From Thermodesulfovibrio sp. (GTDB taxonomy: Bacteria > Nitrospirota > Thermodesulfovibrionia > Thermodesulfovibrionales > JdFR-85): a DNA stretch of 8,122 nucleotides. The DNA is taken from positions 4,188 through 12,309 of the forward strand of contig JALUSH010000109.1 in NCBI GenBank assembly GCA_027016675.1, in the 5' to 3' direction. Position numbers and translations under genes: made by a program. Below, piece after piece: positions 6,045 through 8,122 of this stretch (position 1 is its first letter; each line of letters begins with the position of its first letter). Below the pieces are notes generated by a model that did not search any database, was not told where the DNA came from, and saw nothing but the letters and a program-made list of their open reading frames with translations.

Positions 6045-6926
6045 ATGTCATTCAGAGAGGCACTTGACTCAGGAAAGTTTGTTGTAACCGCTGAGGTTGG
6101 TCCACCAAAGGGGACCGATATAGACGAAATGATACACCATATAGAGCTACTAAAAGGCAAGGTGGATGCCGTGAATTTCACTGACAATCAATCTGCTGTG
6201 ATGAGGATGAACTCCCTTGCAGGATGCAAGATCGCCCTGGAGCATGGAGTGGAGCCCATACTGCAGATGACCTGTCGTGACCGGAACAGAATAGGACTCC
6301 AGTCAGACCTGCTTGGAGCCTATGCCCTGGGTGTAAGAAATGTACTTTGCATGACAGGAGACCATGTATCTGCAGGAGACCATAAAGGGGCAAAGCCTGT
6401 CTATGATCTTGAATCCGTTCAGCTCCTCAAGGTGGTCGATGCCCTTAATAATGGAAAAGATATGGAAGGTAATGATCTCAAAGGCAGCACTGACTTTTTT
6501 CAGGGCGCTGTTGTCACACCCGAGGCAAATCCACTTGAACCCCAGCTTATAAAGTTTGAAAAAAAGGTGAAGGCAGGTGCCAGGTTCTTCCAGACCCAGG
6601 CGATCTATGACATAGAGAAATTCAAGGATTTCATGAAGTATGCCAGAAGGTTTCCTGTAAAGGTACTTGCAGGGCTTGTGGTACTGAAGAGTGCAGGGAT
6701 GGCAAAGTTCCTGAACAACTTTGTTCCTGGCATTGTGGTGCCAGAGGAGTTGATAGAGGAACTCAAGGCAGCAGGCAAGGAAAAGGCACTGGATACAGGC
6801 CTTAACATCTGCGCCCGTCATATAAGGCAACTTAAAGACGAAGGAATCTGTGACGGTGTGCATATAATGGCCATCGGGATGGAAGACAAGGTGCCAGAGA
6901 TACTGGAAAGGGCAGGGCTTTTGTAG
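6045..6926 (+). CDS. metF: 5,10-methylenetetrahydrofolate reductase, flavin subunit
   Basis: An FMN/FAD-dependent TIM-barrel enzyme reducing 5,10-methylene-THF to 5-methyl-THF, the methyl donor for the corrinoid Fe-S protein of CODH/ACS and for methionine synthesis. The protein is 293 aa, the short form lacking any regulatory domain. Visible motifs are FVVTAEVGPP (12-21) with E17 at the catalytic-glutamate position, VNFTDN (43-48), ILQMTCRDRNR (72-82), VLCMTGDH (100-107), FFQGAVVTPEANP (151-163), FFQTQAIYD (181-189) and the closing GVHIMAIGMED (271-281). AAAGGAGG (6028-6035) lies 9 nt before the start. The adjacent metV makes electron delivery through an Fe-S partner more likely than direct NADH use. 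No RnfC-like or heterodisulfide-reductase-like partner gene is in the window, so the electron donor is unknown. Confidence 0.94.
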   Translation: MSFREALDSGKFVVTAEVGPPKGTDIDEMIHHIELLKGKVDAVNFTDNQSAVMRMNSLAGCKIALEHGVEPILQMTCRDRNRIGLQSDLLGAYALGVRNVLCMTGDHVSAGDHKGAKPVYDLESVQLLKVVDALNNGKDMEGNDLKGSTDFFQGAVVTPEANPLEPQLIKFEKKVKAGARFFQTQAIYDIEKFKDFMKYARRFPVKVLAGLVVLKSAGMAKFLNNFVPGIVVPEELIEELKAAGKEKALDTGLNICARHIRQLKDEGICDGVHIMAIGMEDKVPEILERAGLL

Positions 6927-6980
6927 TATAAGACATTATTAAGCCATTTTGGTTTATTTACAGCAAAGAAATGATTTTGA

Positions 6981-7065
6981 TTGTCACCCTGAACCATGTG
7001 CTGAATTCAGTTCAGTATTGTTTTAGGGTCTCATTTTATTTGTCATTCTGAGCTTGGCTCAGAAT
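6981..7065. repeat. Two tandem hairpin units with compensatory stem changes (dispersed-repeat type)
   Basis: Unit A begins TTGTCACCCTGAAC (6981-6994); its arm ACCCTGAA (6986-6993) pairs over 8 bp with TTTAGGGT (7022-7029), with one G-U. Unit B begins TTGTCATTCTGAGC (7040-7053); its arm ATTCTGAGC (7045-7053) pairs perfectly with GCTCAGAAT (7057-7065) across a TTG loop. The units share TTGTCA--CTGA. Where they differ, CC pairs with GG in A and TT pairs with AA in B, so base pairing is conserved while sequence changes. Similar GTCATTCTGAGC elements occur in many copies in other bacterial genomes (recalled, not checked). Confidence 0.6.
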
Positions 7066-7125
7066 CTAAAGACAGGATGTTGAAATAAACCTGTCCTGAA
7101 GAGATGCTGAAACAAGTTCAGTATT
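6988..7125 (+). repeat. Pair of 31-32-nt imperfect direct repeats flanking hairpin B
   Basis: The copies are at 6988-7019 and 7095-7125. Both read CCTGAA, a 4-5-nt variable part, TGCTGAA, three variable bases, then AGTTCAGTATT. Most positions match with a one-base indel. The second copy contains CTGAA-acaag-TTCAG (7107-7121), a small hairpin, and the first contains the palindrome CTGAATTCAG (7001-7010). Between the copies GACAGG (7071-7076) also pairs with CCTGTC (7090-7095). The arrangement suggests repeat-element duplication or nested insertion rather than a gene. Confidence 0.5.
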
Positions 7126-7189
7126 ACATTTAAGCGGACACTTATGAGTTGAGGAAATAAAAGATCATCTTTAAAGAGGAGTTTAAAGG

Positions 7190-7990
7190 ATGCCAAAAGT
7201 TACCATTAATGATCTATTGAAGAAGAAGTCTGAAGGAGAGAAGATTACCGTACTCACTGCCTATGACTATACCTTCGCAAAGATAGTGGATGAAGCAGGT
7301 GTGGATGTAATCCTTGTGGGAGACTCCCTTGCCATGGTGGTTCAGGGGCTTGAAAATACCCTTCCTGTCACTATGGATGAAATGGTCTATCACACAAGGA
7401 TGGTCTCCCGTGCCTCGGAAAGGGCAATGGTAATAGGTGATATGCCTTTTATGTCCTATCAGGTCTCTGTGGAAGAGGCAGTGAGAAATGCAGGCCGTTT
7501 TATAAAAGAAAGTGGTGCCCAGGCAATTAAGATCGAGGGAGGCTCTGAGGTGGCTGAAAAGGTCTATGCCATGGTACGTTCAGATATACCCGTAATGGCT
7601 CACATAGGCCTTACTCCGCAATCGATACATAGAATGGGTGGATATAAGGTGCAGGGCAGAACTGAACAAGCAAAGAAACAGCTCCTTGAGGATGCCAGAA
7701 CACTTCAGGAGGCAGGTGCCTTTTCCATGGTACTTGAGGCAATTCCCATGGATCTGGCAAAGGAGATAACTGAAACCATCACAATCCCTACGATAGGAAT
7801 AGGGGCAGGTCCACATTGCGATGGACAGGTGCTTGTGCTGCATGACCTTCTGGGGCTCTTTGAGAGATTTGTTCCCAAATTCGTCAAGAGATATGCAAAC
7901 CTGAGAGAAGAGGCACTCATTGCTATAAGACAATACATAGAAGAGGTACAACAAGGACGATTTCCCTCAGAGGTCCACAGTTTTAAATAA
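7190..7990 (+). CDS. panB: 3-methyl-2-oxobutanoate (ketopantoate) hydroxymethyltransferase
   Basis: It transfers a hydroxymethyl group from 5,10-methylene-THF to 3-methyl-2-oxobutanoate to give 2-dehydropantoate, the first committed step to pantothenate and coenzyme A. The enzyme is a magnesium-dependent TIM barrel, normally a decamer, in the cytoplasm. The 266 aa are full length. Motifs include LTAYDYTFAKIVDEAGVDV (22-40), LVGDSLAMV (42-50) with metal ligand D45, VIGDMPFMSY (81-90) with D84, IKIEGG (113-118) with K114 and metal ligand E116, MAHIGLTPQS (136-145), LEAIP (182-186) with catalytic E183, and TIGIGAGPHCDGQVLV (201-216). All active-site residues are in place. It uses the methylene-THF made by FolD and competes for it with MetF. 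No panC or panD follows. Its 3' end overlaps the convergent gene by 8 nt. Confidence 0.96.
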   Translation: MPKVTINDLLKKKSEGEKITVLTAYDYTFAKIVDEAGVDVILVGDSLAMVVQGLENTLPVTMDEMVYHTRMVSRASERAMVIGDMPFMSYQVSVEEAVRNAGRFIKESGAQAIKIEGGSEVAEKVYAMVRSDIPVMAHIGLTPQSIHRMGGYKVQGRTEQAKKQLLEDARTLQEAGAFSMVLEAIPMDLAKEITETITIPTIGIGAGPHCDGQVLVLHDLLGLFERFVPKFVKRYANLREEALIAIRQYIEEVQQGRFPSEVHSFK

Positions 7991-8122
7991 ATGGAGATTT
8001 TTTAACAAGATAATAGAAGCGTTTTTTGAACTCCTGGGGTTTCATGCCTGCTATTGCTGCAAGTTTCTTTAAGCGGTTACCGGAGCAGTCACTCTTTTCC
8101 AGACGCAACATGTATTTCCATG
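7983..8122 (-). CDS. Unidentified protein, C-terminal 45 residues only (runs off the right edge)
   Basis: Read leftward from 8120, an open frame gives 45 codons to TAA at 7985-7983. It contains KLAAIAGMKPQEFKKRF (19-35 of the visible part) and the basic tail YYLVKKSPFI. The LAAIAGMKPQEFKKRF stretch has the spacing of a helix-turn-helix like those of AraC-type or Fis-type activators, but one short helix pair is weak evidence. Protein-like composition and a stop placed just at the panB end make a real convergent gene plausible. The start, family and function cannot be told from this fragment. Confidence 0.5.
   Translation of the reverse strand, partial: WKYMLRLEKSDCSGNRLKKLAAIAGMKPQEFKKRFYYLVKKSPFI

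Larger units (their letters stand above)
6927..7189. other. 263-nt intergenic region between metF and panB
   Basis: No convincing coding sequence is present. The only ATG-started frame of note (6971, 26 codons) runs through the hairpin repeats and lacks a ribosome binding site. The middle of the region is the tandem hairpin and direct-repeat element. The last 60 nt are AT-rich and end in the panB ribosome binding site (AAAGAGGAG, 7173-7181, 8 nt before the ATG). I found no strong promoter: TTGAGG (7149-7154) with TAAAGA (7172-7177) is too weak to call. Whether panB is co-transcribed with metF is undecided. Confidence 0.6.

Noticed and set aside
6941..6960. Intrinsic terminator after metF (AAGCC/GGTTT stem)
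   Set aside because: The stem is only 5 bp with a G-U pair, and no U-tract follows.
6971..7051. 26-codon plus-strand frame in the metF-panB gap
   Set aside because: It lacks a ribosome binding site and consists of repeat hairpin sequence.
7045..7065. Hairpin B as a rho-independent terminator
   Set aside because: The 9-bp stem is perfect, but it is followed by CTAAAG rather than a run of T, and the paired unit A shows it is part of a repeat.
1..8122. Defence system, CRISPR array, integrase, IS element or phage genes
   Set aside because: No regularly spaced repeats, transposase or integrase motifs, or toxin-antitoxin-sized gene pairs are present. All complete genes belong to known metabolic families.

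Overview
The window reads as ordinary chromosomal DNA of an anaerobic bacterium that uses the reductive acetyl-CoA (Wood-Ljungdahl) pathway. It carries a CooC-type nickel-insertion ATPase, a bifunctional FolD, and the MetV/MetF pair that makes 5-methyl-tetrahydrofolate. Base composition is intermediate by eye, arginine codons are mostly AGG/AGA, and nearly every gene has a strong AAGGAGG-type ribosome binding site. Together with the many short intergenic inverted repeats, this fits an anaerobic Gram-negative lineage such as Nitrospirota or Desulfobacterota, or less likely a Firmicutes acetogen. The taxonomic guess is inference; nothing in the window fixes it.

Layout. Positions 1-156 are a leader with a good sigma-70-type promoter and a perfect 7-bp dyad overlapping its -35 box. 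Next comes a phenylacetate-CoA ligase (157-1455, +). A metal-dependent amidohydrolase (1471-2286, -) converges on it with only 15 nt between them. Positions 2287-2367 are a divergent control region with two interlocked near-consensus promoters. From there rightward runs a one-carbon block: cooC (2368-3144), 5-formyl-THF cyclo-ligase (3141-3749), folE (3730-4293), folD (4337-5242), metV (5348-6016) and metF (6045-6926). The first three genes overlap. A 105-nt gap before metV holds an imperfect palindrome. A 263-nt gap after metF holds two tandem hairpin units that look like a dispersed repeat. panB (7190-7990) follows, and the 3' end of an unidentified minus-strand gene (7983-8122) overlaps its tail by 8 nt.

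How the genes fit together. FolE starts folate-type pterin synthesis. The cyclo-ligase returns 5-formyl-THF to the active pool as 5,10-methenyl-THF. FolD interconverts 10-formyl-, methenyl- and methylene-THF. MetVF reduces methylene-THF to methyl-THF for the CO dehydrogenase/acetyl-CoA synthase, whose nickel site CooC would help mature. PanB spends methylene-THF on pantothenate, the precursor of coenzyme A. The block therefore joins cofactor supply, cofactor repair, the methyl branch and CoA synthesis. Formyl-THF synthetase, CODH/ACS and the corrinoid protein are not in the window and must lie elsewhere.

I see no IS element, CRISPR array, tRNA/rRNA, phage gene or defence system. The most unusual features are regulatory: the interlocked promoters with a possibly leaderless cooC message, and the covarying tandem hairpins upstream of panB.
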